Source: F22 sp963675625 (lineage in GTDB: Bacteria > Bacteroidota > Bacteroidia > Bacteroidales > Bacteroidaceae). From it: a stretch of DNA of 64,000 bases. The stretch covers positions 2,542,001-2,606,000 of the forward strand of contig OY776497.1 in assembly GCA_963675625.1 (NCBI GenBank), given 5' to 3'. Below the pieces are notes generated by a model. It was not told the DNA's origin. It saw only the letters and a program-made list of their open reading frames with translations, and did no database searches. Positions within the stretch are counted from its first letter, which is position 1; every line of letters starts with the position of its first letter. The position numbers and the translations under genes are program-made. This document shows positions 18,415-26,584 of the stretch, one piece after another.

Positions 18415-20007
18415 ATGAAAAAACTAATTTATGTATTTGCTGCCTTGATGGTCTTACCAGCCACAAGTTGCAGCGAATCGTCGGATCCTACCCAAGAACC
18501 ACTACCTGAAGATGTCGTGAAGCCAGTTCCTATGTCTATAGGAGCAGCTGTTGCTGAAACGCGCTTAGATTATGAGCGCAGCACCGATAATAAGACAATT
18601 ACTGTTCGATGGAGTGATACAGATGCTTTACAAGTGTTCAAAGCAGATGATACGAATTCGTTTGTCGATTTTACGATGCAGAGCCATACTGAACAGACTG
18701 CTGTGTTCCAAACAAATAATATTACTCCGCTTAATATACAAACAGGAGATGATATTACAGCCATTTATCCTTCTCTAGTCACATCTTTGGAGAGTGATAA
18801 GGGTACTAAGGAAATTAAGATGAAAGATCAGACCATTCAGGCCAATGGCGATGGCGATCCTTCTATGGATATTATGGTAGCACATGGTACATGGCAGGAT
18901 GCAAATACAAGTTTACTGTTTACTCACTTGATGGGCTCTGTTGTAGTGGTACTTAATTTTGATGAGCCTACAACTGTCAGTCACATCATGCTTTCAGCTG
19001 ATGGAGGGTTCAATAACTATGCAACGATTAAGATGACAGCAGACGGAGGAACAGCCCTTGGTGGTTTCAAAAAAGGTCCTATGAGTGCCACGACTACTGA
19101 TGTTACTGCTAGTACACAATATACTGGTCAAATATTCGTTATTCCGGGAATATATAGTAATATCTCTGTGACTGCAATTACAGACAGAGGGTATTTTGTT
19201 TGTACTAAAGCTGTATCAGGTTTTACTTTAGAACAAGGTAAAAATTATCGTTTGCAAGTTCAATCTGATGCATGGAAAGTAGCTCCTTTGTATGTATGGG
19301 GGCCTAATAATAATTATGCAGTTGATCCAGGTTACAATGAAATGACAGCAGCTTCGGATGATTCGGCTTTATATTTCTTAGGAAATAAAGATATAAATCA
19401 AAAAACAGGTGAGTATGACAAATGTACATGGAGTAGTTATGGAGATAATCTGAAGTTTACTTTAACTAATCTATCAGAAAATTGGTCTGTATTTATGGGG
19501 AGTTCATCTGATAATTTTGGTTTTTATCCAGAGTACAATGCTCCATATTATCCTACATGGGGTAATCAAAATGTGTTGCGAGTAGATGTACTCAAAGGTG
19601 AAGTAAAGACTGCTTGGAGACGTCCTATATATTATGTAGGGAACAGTAATGGATGGGATGATAATAGTGACAATGATTCCAATTATGAATTAACATGTGA
19701 TATTGACAATGAAAATCGAATTGATGAATTTACTGTTCGCGGTCTTGAATTTGATAACGGTTACGAAATTAAGTTCCCCATAGATGATTATGGTGACGTA
19801 TGGAATGGCCAATTTATAAAGCCATTACATGCTAATGAATCTATTTATGATGGTGCAGTACTTGGTTATCAAATTAATTATACCAACGGTGATATAGAGC
19901 CATATACCGATTTGAAATTTAAGGTCAACTCAGCCGATGATGCTGGTACCTATGATATAACGATCAATATTGTAGATGAGACTGTCACTTTTACTAAGCA
20001 TAAATAG
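18415..20007 (+). CDS. Fimbrillin family lipoprotein
   Basis: A 530-aa lipoprotein with a signal peptide ending in a lipobox (LPATSC-S, Cys about 19). Residues about 40-300 align by eye with the fimbrillin-like domain of the amylase protein at 14397: both have a TRxDY segment, a [SR]WSxxDA segment, a YPS/YPA segment and the closing LQAGTRY/LEQGKNY then APLYVWG. The C-terminal half (about 300-530) is SusE-like beta sandwich sequence, including a YYVGNSNGWDD segment resembling a starch-binding site. It probably works with the amylase at the cell surface, either as pilus-like material or as a glycan-binding partner. It is followed by a strong terminator. Confidence 0.8.
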   Translation: MKKLIYVFAALMVLPATSCSESSDPTQEPLPEDVVKPVPMSIGAAVAETRLDYERSTDNKTITVRWSDTDALQVFKADDTNSFVDFTMQSHTEQTAVFQTNNITPLNIQTGDDITAIYPSLVTSLESDKGTKEIKMKDQTIQANGDGDPSMDIMVAHGTWQDANTSLLFTHLMGSVVVVLNFDEPTTVSHIMLSADGGFNNYATIKMTADGGTALGGFKKGPMSATTTDVTASTQYTGQIFVIPGIYSNISVTAITDRGYFVCTKAVSGFTLEQGKNYRLQVQSDAWKVAPLYVWGPNNNYAVDPGYNEMTAASDDSALYFLGNKDINQKTGEYDKCTWSSYGDNLKFTLTNLSENWSVFMGSSSDNFGFYPEYNAPYYPTWGNQNVLRVDVLKGEVKTAWRRPIYYVGNSNGWDDNSDNDSNYELTCDIDNENRIDEFTVRGLEFDNGYEIKFPIDDYGDVWNGQFIKPLHANESIYDGAVLGYQINYTNGDIEPYTDLKFKVNSADDAGTYDITINIVDETVTFTKHK

Positions 20008-20089
20008 ATATGCTTTTTGATTTATATAGGCATGTACTATACTTCTTAATTTAGAAATATTAATTATTTACTTGATAAAGTCGTTTGAT

Positions 20090-20131
20090 GCTGGAGTTCT
20101 TGAGCAAAATCAAGAACTTCAGCTTTTTTTT
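20090..20131 (+). terminator. Terminator of the fimbrillin/amylase operon
   Basis: GCTGGAGTTCTTGA pairs with TCAAGAACTTCAGC around a six-base loop, followed by eight T residues. It is 82 bases after the last stop codon of the operon. Confidence 0.92.
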
Positions 20132-20211
20132 GTCTAGATTACTGTTTGTAATATTACGATAATTCAAAGAAAATTGGCGTTTGTAGACTATGGAAATGTG
20201 CCGATTTTGAC

Positions 20212-20219
20212 TATATTTG
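20212..20219 (+). promoter_or_regulatory. -7 element of the lipoprotein/DUF5723 operon
   Basis: TATATTTG followed by CA, 53 bases before ATG 20273. No -33 element is clear. Confidence 0.6.
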
Positions 20220-20272
20220 CACTGCAATTGTAAAATAGAGAGATGGATTATATTGTTTATTAAGAGTTGTAT

Positions 20273-22057
20273 ATGAGAAAGAATTGGAAATCAATCGTGT
20301 TATGTATAGGAGTTTTATTGCCTGTGTTGTCTGGTTGCGTAGAGGACACTTTGGACGTATCAGGAGATAAATTGAACCTAGACGTGAATTTAGGAGGAAA
20401 TGAATTGATTATTCCTCTGGGTACTGGAAAGAAAACATTGGTCAGTAGTATATTGGAACCTAGCGATATGTTAGCTTTTAATGGAACTGGTGACTATGTC
20501 ATCGAAGAGTCAGGTACTATGGCCTCTCGTGATTTTAGTATCCAGCCAGTAAACCTACAGTTGCAACCAGTCTCGATCACCCAAGGCATTGACTTTAATA
20601 ATGTGAACGTAGCTACTCGTTACGTTGTTAATTTGAGCTCTTTTTCAGGGACAATCAATCAGACGGCAAAAATTACGGCAAGTCAGCGAGTACCAAGTGC
20701 ACTGCAAAGTATATATTCTGCTCAGCTAGATGCGAGTAAAAAACCGACTATAACTATGCATATTGGCTTTAAAAATGTACCTGCTAATATGACTAGTTTA
20801 CATTTTAATGACTTGAAGATACAAGTGCCCGATTTTCTAAAGTGGGGAAATGATAGTGATATATCAGGTCAAATTCTTACGCTTAACACGTCTTTTAATC
20901 CACACGATGGGTATACTCGTACTATAGCAATAGACGGGTTTGATTTTTCTTCATTCAACTCGACTATTGGTTTGGCTACAACGGCTATTTCAGGCACAAC
21001 CGATCGTTTGATTGCTATCAATACACATAATACATTCTCGGTAAATGGCGAGATAGAAGGTGGGCCGCTAACTATAGATACCAATACGCTTCAAGATATG
21101 CAGATGGTAGTCACAGCAAGCTTTAATCAATGTACACTGAATGAAGTCAAGGCAGTCGTCCATCCTACTATTAGTCCAGTTGTGACACGTATTCCTATTT
21201 CCTTGAGTGAAGATGCAGACTTCTTACAAAATGCTGAGAGTCAGCTTACATTGACCAATCCACAAATTAAACTTGATTTATCTAATAGTAGTTTACTGCC
21301 GATTTCTGTAGTCATGAATATTCGTGGAGAAGATAAAAATCAGCACACATTGACTGGGGCTAACATCCCGCCTATTAAAGTGACTTTGCTGCCTTCCACT
21401 CAACAAGGTACACCTCGATTGACTAAAATAATACTCAGTGCCAAGCCGGTTGCTGTAGAGGGCTATACCAATGTAGTCGTCCCTGAACTTCCTGAACTAA
21501 CTTCCCAGATCCCATATGTTGTGATGATAGAAGCTGTAGCCGATGTGCCCACAGATACTCCAATGCAAGTGGACTTAGATAAAGATATGCATATTGGTGC
21601 TGCCTATGATGTATCCATTCCATTAGCTTTTGATACCGCAAACTTTAGTTACACGGAGGTTATTGACGGCTTGATGGATACTCTAGACGGTATTGCTGAT
21701 GACATATTGGATCCAAAATGGACGATAACAGCGCAATTGGTCAATACCGTACCATTGGATATGCAACTGATAGCGGAAGCCGTTGATACGCAAGGCAATG
21801 TGATAGATGGGCTCACTGTAACTACCGAATCAGATGTGATGGCTGGTACATTATCGTCACCTACGACTTCATCGGTGACGGTCCAAGTGGAAGCCGAAGG
21901 TGATCAATTAAGTAAACTAGATGCTATCAAACTTCATCTCCATGCTACATCAGACGATTTAGTGGCTGGTGAATCATTAAATGGCAATCAATATATTCAA
22001 TTTACACAAATCAAAGTACATGCTGCTGGTGGAGTACATGTAGATATGAACGACTAA
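20273..22057 (+). CDS. Large putative outer membrane lipoprotein
   Basis: A 594-aa protein with a lipoprotein signal peptide (MRKNWKSIVLCIGVLLPVLSGC-V). I place the start at ATG 20273; a TTG two codons upstream gives no better signal. The mature protein is almost entirely beta-strand in pattern, rich in Thr, Ser and Asp, with repeated segments of the type ITMHIGFKNVPANMT and IKVTLLPSTQQGTPR that suggest several immunoglobulin-like domains. I recognise no catalytic motif. It is separated by 11 bases from a DUF5723 barrel protein, so the two likely form an outer membrane pair. Function unknown. Confidence 0.7.
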   Translation: MRKNWKSIVLCIGVLLPVLSGCVEDTLDVSGDKLNLDVNLGGNELIIPLGTGKKTLVSSILEPSDMLAFNGTGDYVIEESGTMASRDFSIQPVNLQLQPVSITQGIDFNNVNVATRYVVNLSSFSGTINQTAKITASQRVPSALQSIYSAQLDASKKPTITMHIGFKNVPANMTSLHFNDLKIQVPDFLKWGNDSDISGQILTLNTSFNPHDGYTRTIAIDGFDFSSFNSTIGLATTAISGTTDRLIAINTHNTFSVNGEIEGGPLTIDTNTLQDMQMVVTASFNQCTLNEVKAVVHPTISPVVTRIPISLSEDADFLQNAESQLTLTNPQIKLDLSNSSLLPISVVMNIRGEDKNQHTLTGANIPPIKVTLLPSTQQGTPRLTKIILSAKPVAVEGYTNVVVPELPELTSQIPYVVMIEAVADVPTDTPMQVDLDKDMHIGAAYDVSIPLAFDTANFSYTEVIDGLMDTLDGIADDILDPKWTITAQLVNTVPLDMQLIAEAVDTQGNVIDGLTVTTESDVMAGTLSSPTTSSVTVQVEAEGDQLSKLDAIKLHLHATSDDLVAGESLNGNQYIQFTQIKVHAAGGVHVDMND

Positions 22058-22068
22058 ATAAGACTTAC

Positions 22069-23496
22069 ATGAAGAAATACCTCTTTACTTTAGCCGTTGC
22101 CAGTACCTTGGCAATAGTGAGTAACGCTCAAGAGTTGCGTACTAGTTATTTTCAAGAAGATGCATTATATCGTCATGAGATGAATCCGGCATTTGGCAAC
22201 AAAAAGAATTATGTGGCTGTTCCTTTACTTGGAAATATGCATATCATGTCGCGTGGTAATGTTGGATTGGAAAATTTTATATATGATTATCAAGATCCTA
22301 CAGGACAATATAGTTCTACTACATTCTTGAATAGTCACGTGTCTGCTGCCTCTTTTCTTAACGATTTGCCAGACAATACAGATATCCAAGGAAGCTTACA
22401 TATTCCAGTGTTTTCTATGGGGTGGAGTAGAGGAGAGCATTATACAACTATCGGGGTTAATCTACGCACATATACCATGTTTCATGCCCCTAAGGAGTTG
22501 TTTGCTTTTATGAAAGCAGGACAAACTGCAGCAAGCGGTACTCAATATTTGATAGAAGACTTGTCTTTCTTATCAGAATCATATGCTGAGATTTCGCTTG
22601 GACATAGTTTCCCAATTACATCTCATGTTCGCGTTGGTGCCACATTAAAAGGTCTCGTTGGTATGGGGTATATCCAAGGGAAAATTGAACAAATGCGTGT
22701 GGAAATGAGTAGTGATCGATGGTATATTGAATCGCAAGGATATTTGGATATTGCAGCCAAAGGTGCCCAGTGGACATACGCAGATAATGAATACAACACA
22801 CGGGGAGAACTCATAACCCGTGAAAATGAAATCGATGATGTCGATACTGATAACATATCTGCTCCTGCAGGATATGGACTTGCTGTAGATTTAGGAGTGA
22901 TATGGGAGACACCTGTCAAGAATTTAACGGTATCAGCTTCCCTGACAGATCTTGGTTTCATCAATTGGTCAGAAACGATACAGGGGAGACAAGATCCGAA
23001 TAATCGATTTGAATTTGATGGATTCTCTAATTTTGTGTTAGACGAAGACCATGTAGAAGCTGGCGACGTGTCCTTGAGCGACGAACTAGATGACCTTGCA
23101 GATGATGCCAAGCAAGCACTTAAGTTTTATGATGAAGGGCACACTTCGAAGACACGCATGTTGGGGACTACAGCTCATATTGGGGCAGAATATCGTATGC
23201 CTTTTTACAACAAATTGACTACTGGGTTGTTGCTGACAGGACGATTTTATGGTGATTATACCAATTATGAAGCTCGTTTATCGGCCAATGTGAAGCCTGT
23301 TAATTGGTTGCAAGCCTCTCTATCAGGAGCTGCAAGTAATTTTGGGGGTGAGATTGGGTGGATGCTTAATTTTACACCTGGATGCGTCAACTTCTTTATT
23401 GGTGGTGATGCTATTATTGGTAGACTCAATAAACAGTTTATCCCTATCAGCAATGCTAACGCTGATATTGCGTTGGGTATGAATATTACTTTTTAA
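22069..23496 (+). CDS. DUF5723 family outer membrane beta-barrel protein
   Basis: A 475-aa protein with a signal peptide (ending VSNA-Q). The mature start LRTSYFQEDALYRHEMNPAF is typical of DUF5723 proteins, which resemble PorP/SprF or FadL-like barrels. The rest shows alternating hydrophobic strands, with Gly and aromatic residues at turn and girdle positions, and ends in a strand closing with Phe (ALGMNITF), as outer membrane proteins do. It is co-transcribed with the upstream lipoprotein. No ligand is known. A bidirectional terminator lies about 140 bases downstream. Confidence 0.8.
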   Translation: MKKYLFTLAVASTLAIVSNAQELRTSYFQEDALYRHEMNPAFGNKKNYVAVPLLGNMHIMSRGNVGLENFIYDYQDPTGQYSSTTFLNSHVSAASFLNDLPDNTDIQGSLHIPVFSMGWSRGEHYTTIGVNLRTYTMFHAPKELFAFMKAGQTAASGTQYLIEDLSFLSESYAEISLGHSFPITSHVRVGATLKGLVGMGYIQGKIEQMRVEMSSDRWYIESQGYLDIAAKGAQWTYADNEYNTRGELITRENEIDDVDTDNISAPAGYGLAVDLGVIWETPVKNLTVSASLTDLGFINWSETIQGRQDPNNRFEFDGFSNFVLDEDHVEAGDVSLSDELDDLADDAKQALKFYDEGHTSKTRMLGTTAHIGAEYRMPFYNKLTTGLLLTGRFYGDYTNYEARLSANVKPVNWLQASLSGAASNFGGEIGWMLNFTPGCVNFFIGGDAIIGRLNKQFIPISNANADIALGMNITF

Positions 23497-23638
23497 GAGA
23501 TCCCTACTAACTTACACGAATCAAATCTATACCATATATATGGAATGCATACAAAAACGATGACCAAAGCAATCGGATCAATCGTGTTTTAGGGTTGGCA
23601 TCACTGTGAGAATCAGTGTTGCCACCTATACTGAAAAT

Positions 23639-23674
23639 AAGGCTATTGAGTATCCCATTACTCAATAGCCTTTC
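23639..23674. terminator. Bidirectional terminator
   Basis: AAGGCTATTGAGTA pairs with TACTCAATAGCCTT around a short loop, with T-rich flanks on both strands. It separates the DUF5723 gene from the convergent Cys-rich peptide gene. A second, weaker hairpin is just upstream at 23595-23622. Confidence 0.85.
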
Positions 23675-23707
23675 TCAATTATACTATATCACTGAAAACA
23701 GAGTCTG

Positions 23708-23902
23708 TTACTTTGTTACTTGTTCTTTTGATGAAGATTTAATGGCCTTTTTACAGGTCTTTTTGCAGCCTTTCTTGCATTCTTTAGCTTGTTTTTTAGA
23801 ACAGCAAATCTTTGTCTTTTCTGTACATCTTTTGTGCTCTTGGGCGAATGTAGTACCCATACATGCAATACATAGTATCGCGCCTATCATAAACTTTTTC
23901 AT
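23708..23902 (-). CDS. Small secreted Cys/Lys-rich peptide
   Basis: A 64-aa protein starting MKKFMIGAILCIACMGTTFA-Q, a clear signal peptide. The mature 44 residues are strongly basic (about 16 Lys) and contain six Cys in the spacing C-x6-CC-x7-C-x3-C-x3-C. That pattern suggests metal binding or disulphide bonds in the periplasm. I do not recognise a family. The start is ATG 23902, since upstream codons lack a better signal. It faces the DUF5723 operon across a shared terminator and is otherwise alone. Confidence 0.65.
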   Translation of the reverse strand: MKKFMIGAILCIACMGTTFAQEHKRCTEKTKICCSKKQAKECKKGCKKTCKKAIKSSSKEQVTK

Positions 23903-24122
23903 ATCTAATAGTATTAATGCATTAATGCAACACATGGTGTGTTACGAACTATAATTATATAGGTACAAAGATATGGGAAAGTATAATCTGCATCAATACC
24001 ATAAAGAGGGTATATTGCTGTATCAAGCATCCCTAATAATAAGTACTTGTATGTTTTACAGGGCTAAAAAGCGAATCATTTGTAGATAAAAGCCTTTTTT
24101 ATAGTATCTATTAACGTATTAA

Positions 24123-24184
24123 TAAAATGCGTACTTTTTGTCAAGTCGATTTCAAGGTCTAAATAACTCTATACAGTATCTTTG
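24123..24184 (+). promoter_or_regulatory. Promoter with shared 22-bp upstream element, copy 1
   Basis: The minus strand of 24123-24144 reads TTGACAAAAAGTACGCATTT plus two more bases, identical to copies at 25386-25407 and 26031-26052. A TATCTTTG -7 element follows at 24177-24184, 33 bases from the edge of the element. The orientation relative to the downstream gene (24261) is the same as in the two other copies. The rest of the 358-base gap before 24261 shows no gene. Confidence 0.8.
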
Positions 24185-24260
24185 TTCCCATATCCGTAGC
24201 ATCTAGATACACGATATTGTGTGTTACTGGTGTTCATGTAACTTGATTAAAAAGAACTAT

Positions 24261-24647
24261 ATGGAAAATTCATTGTATAGAAAACGATCCTTTAGAGATA
24301 TGACTTGGTACGAAATGCTTTTAAAACGACGACAAACACGTACTAAGTTTTGGAGACAGTATTTGATTTTTTGGGGAGGGTCTATTTGGGTATCTTTAGT
24401 GTGGATGTATTTAGATGGATCTGTTATTGATTCTCGATTTCTAATTCTATTTTTGTCTTTTGTTTTATATGTTAGTTTTTGGCCTCTAAATTTTAGAATA
24501 CTATATCGCCTTCATGATACTGGTCGTTCAGCGTTATGGGCGCTTCTTGGTTTTATCCCCATAGTTGGTACGCTTAAGCTCATTTATTTATTATCAGGAG
24601 ATAGCCAAAAGGGGAGCAACAAGTGGGGGAGAGATCTAAATGATTAA
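24261..24647 (+). CDS. DUF805 family inner membrane protein
   Basis: A 128-aa membrane protein beginning MENSLYRKRSFRDMTWYEML. It has three to four hydrophobic segments and the DUF805 signature RLHDTGRSALWALLGFIPIVG, followed by a soluble tail (LSGDSQKGSNKWG). The start is ATG 24261, which agrees with the promoter at 24177. It is the first of three envelope genes that share the 22-bp upstream element. DUF805 proteins have no settled function. Confidence 0.82.
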   Translation: MENSLYRKRSFRDMTWYEMLLKRRQTRTKFWRQYLIFWGGSIWVSLVWMYLDGSVIDSRFLILFLSFVLYVSFWPLNFRILYRLHDTGRSALWALLGFIPIVGTLKLIYLLSGDSQKGSNKWGRDLND

Positions 24648-24726
24648 ATCGTATAATAAATGTACAGTCACAATCCACTTAAGGGGACTCCATATACCCC
24701 TAAGTGCCACGCTGCCCTATACCCTA

Positions 24727-25293
24727 TTAAAACACATACCCAAAGGAGAAGGTGCCTCTGTTGTATTTTTTGTAATAGGCGTAATATTCAAAAGAAATAT
24801 TTATGTGATTAAAGAATAAAGCTCCAATACGAGGCATAGTTGTGGCATAAGTTCTAAGGTTGTCAGACACTATGTTATGATTAAACGCATTAAAAGAAGC
24901 TCCTATACCGATACCCGCATATGCATCTATCTGTTTATTTCTATAGAAGTGATAATTGATAGATGGTATTAAGGATAATGCACTGGTTTCATCATCGTAG
25001 GTAAACGAAAAAATTCTAGGGCCATCACCTATGTCTTCTGTATATGTTCCCTCTCTTTCTACCTTAAATGTATTGAAGGCTAAAGTAAAATCAATAGAAA
25101 TAGGTGTTTTTTTGATCATTCTACTCATTTGAAAATAGAGGTTATATTTTTTGCTATCTGTATTTCTATCTCCAAGATTGATGGAGCGGTTCAACCCTAG
25201 TTCATAAATCATTGTTTTTTTACGTTGTGCAGCAAGAGGAAATGCTGTACATAGCATAAGGACAATAACACAAAATCTAATTAATTTGTTCAT
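24727..25293 (-). CDS. Small outer membrane beta-barrel protein
   Basis: A 188-aa exported protein with a signal peptide (FPLAA-QRKK). The mature part alternates hydrophobic and polar residues in about eight strands, contains the Gly-rich YAGIGIGASFNAF that is common in OmpW/opacity-type small barrels, and ends in an aromatic FSFGYVF. It therefore probably forms an eight-stranded outer membrane barrel. It is expressed from the second promoter with the shared 22-bp element. Ligand and function unknown. Confidence 0.72.
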   Translation of the reverse strand: MNKLIRFCVIVLMLCTAFPLAAQRKKTMIYELGLNRSINLGDRNTDSKKYNLYFQMSRMIKKTPISIDFTLAFNTFKVEREGTYTEDIGDGPRIFSFTYDDETSALSLIPSINYHFYRNKQIDAYAGIGIGASFNAFNHNIVSDNLRTYATTMPRIGALFFNHINISFEYYAYYKKYNRGTFSFGYVF

Positions 25294-25344
25294 CTTTTAT
25301 ATTTATAAGTTAGCATTTGAATCCACTTGTGTGGAGGCGTGGGG

Positions 25345-25407
25345 CAAATATATTATTTTAATGTCAAATAATTAGTACAAATGATTTGACAAAAAGTACG
25401 CATTTTA
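25345..25407 (-). promoter_or_regulatory. Promoter with shared 22-bp upstream element, copy 2
   Basis: The 22-bp element lies at 25386-25407 and the -7 box TATATTTG (minus strand) at 25352-25345, 33 bases away. It drives the barrel gene starting at 25293. Here the element is also part of a looser inverted repeat, TTGACAAAA with TTTTGTCGTAA, at 25386-25420. Confidence 0.82.
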
Positions 25408-25420
25408 CATTTTGTCGTAA

Positions 25421-25449
25421 TAAAAAGCCCCATTCTTAGCGAATGGGGC
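25421..25449 (-). terminator. Terminator of the lipocalin-like lipoprotein gene
   Basis: On the minus strand GCCCCATTC pairs with GAATGGGGC around a five-base loop, followed by TTTTTA. It is 37 bases after the stop at 25487. Confidence 0.88.
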
Positions 25450-25486
25450 AGTGTATACACCTATATTATATAGATTCAAGTTGCTT

Positions 25487-25924
25487 TTAGAATTCTTGTT
25501 GTGCTGTGGCGCCCTTTGAACAAATGATGCTTAATTTGTCAGATTCGCCTGGCTTTTCAACTATCAATGTGGCGGTATTTCCATTAAGAGTAATAACTTT
25601 ATACACGAGAAATACATCACCAGATACATAACATGTGATTGTGTTGCCTTTTAGTTTATAAGTTCCTATGCCATTACCAAATAAACCGCTTCCACTGTAA
25701 GTGCCGTCTTCATTAAATGTAGCACTAGTTGTTTGATTTGTCCATGTTTCAAAACCATCACCAGTATCTGCTTGCTCTATTTTCCATGTACCTACTATAT
25801 TTTCGGCAATTTCACGATTTTGAGAATACTCATTGTCTTTAGTACAGCTTGAAAAGCTTATAGAAAACATACAGATTGTGATTAGAAGTAGGGCCTTAAA
25901 AGTTACATTCATTTTTTTCTTCAT
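25487..25924 (-). CDS. Lipocalin-like lipoprotein
   Basis: A 145-aa lipoprotein with signal peptide and lipobox (FSISFSSC-T, Cys about 27). The mature part has the lipocalin-like opening ENIVGTWKIEQADTG, a glycine-rich hairpin (GTYSGSGLFGNGIGTYKLKGNT) and a run of short strands. Such proteins are abundant in Bacteroidota envelopes. It is driven by the third promoter with the shared 22-bp element. No ligand can be assigned. Confidence 0.75.
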   Translation of the reverse strand: MKKKMNVTFKALLLITICMFSISFSSCTKDNEYSQNREIAENIVGTWKIEQADTGDGFETWTNQTTSATFNEDGTYSGSGLFGNGIGTYKLKGNTITCYVSGDVFLVYKVITLNGNTATLIVEKPGESDKLSIICSKGATAQQEF

Positions 25925-25990
25925 TGTTTCTTTTTTTTATTAGTTGAATAATATGGGTGTATTGTATTATTTGATTGTTAAAATTGATTG

Positions 25991-26052
25991 CAAATGTAGT
26001 GTATGAATTTAAAGAAACCAAGAAGATGATTTGACAAAAAGTACGCATTTTA
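25991..26052 (-). promoter_or_regulatory. Promoter with shared 22-bp upstream element, copy 3
   Basis: The 22-bp element is at 26031-26052 and the -7 box TACATTTG (minus strand) at 25998-25991, again 33 bases apart. It drives the lipoprotein gene starting at 25924. Confidence 0.82.
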
Positions 26053-26103
26053 GTTTTTGCCTACCAATCATAGTCAATTCCTTATTTTTGACATGCTTGT
26101 AGC

Positions 26104-26230
26104 CAAGTATATCACAGCGTACTCTCATATACTTGACAGCATAGCTAGCAAGTATATCATAGCACGCTCTTATATACTTGACAACATAGCTAACAAGTAT
26201 ATCATAGCTCGCTCTTATATACTTGCTAGC
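26104..26230. repeat. Three 45-bp tandem repeats with internal dyad symmetry
   Basis: Copies begin at 26104, 26149 and 26194, with an exact 45-base period. Each contains CAAGTATAT and, 14 bases later, ATATACTTG, giving a nine-bp inverted repeat, and is separated from the next by a conserved 13-base linker (about ACAACATAGCTAG). The array lies between the lipoprotein promoter and the ubiquitin-like operon. The remaining gene-free sequence to 26584 shows nothing definite. Confidence 0.85.
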
Positions 26231-26584
26231 TGACGCAGATATACTACTCTATAATTTTGTCCGTTTACAGGCATGTTGTTAAGGAGAGATCTTAAAAAAT
26301 CCTGCCCTGCATCGCAAAGATGAGGGTGATGTCGAGATTCAAGGCGCGAATAGAAATATTTAAGGCAGAAAGTTTACTCATAGAGAATGGACTATCTTTT
26401 TATGTCCTTTTTATTTCCTGTTTTGTATTCTTATTTACACTTGGATGTTTATAAGATGTTAAAGATGTCTTGTTTTTACTCGTGTAATCTAAGTATATGT
26501 TGCTTTTTTTTGTACATTGCCCTAGTATAAATCAAATTTTGTTTCAACCTGTCTACTTGCATGCTGTAAGAAATACACCTATAT

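Noticed and set aside
23616..23954. Plus-strand frame opposite the Cys-rich peptide gene
   Set aside because: It is antisense to a gene with a clear signal peptide, and starts inside the terminator hairpin.
26104..26230. Possible short CRISPR array
   Set aside because: The units repeat with their linkers conserved too; there are no unique spacers and no cas genes nearby. It is a plain tandem repeat.
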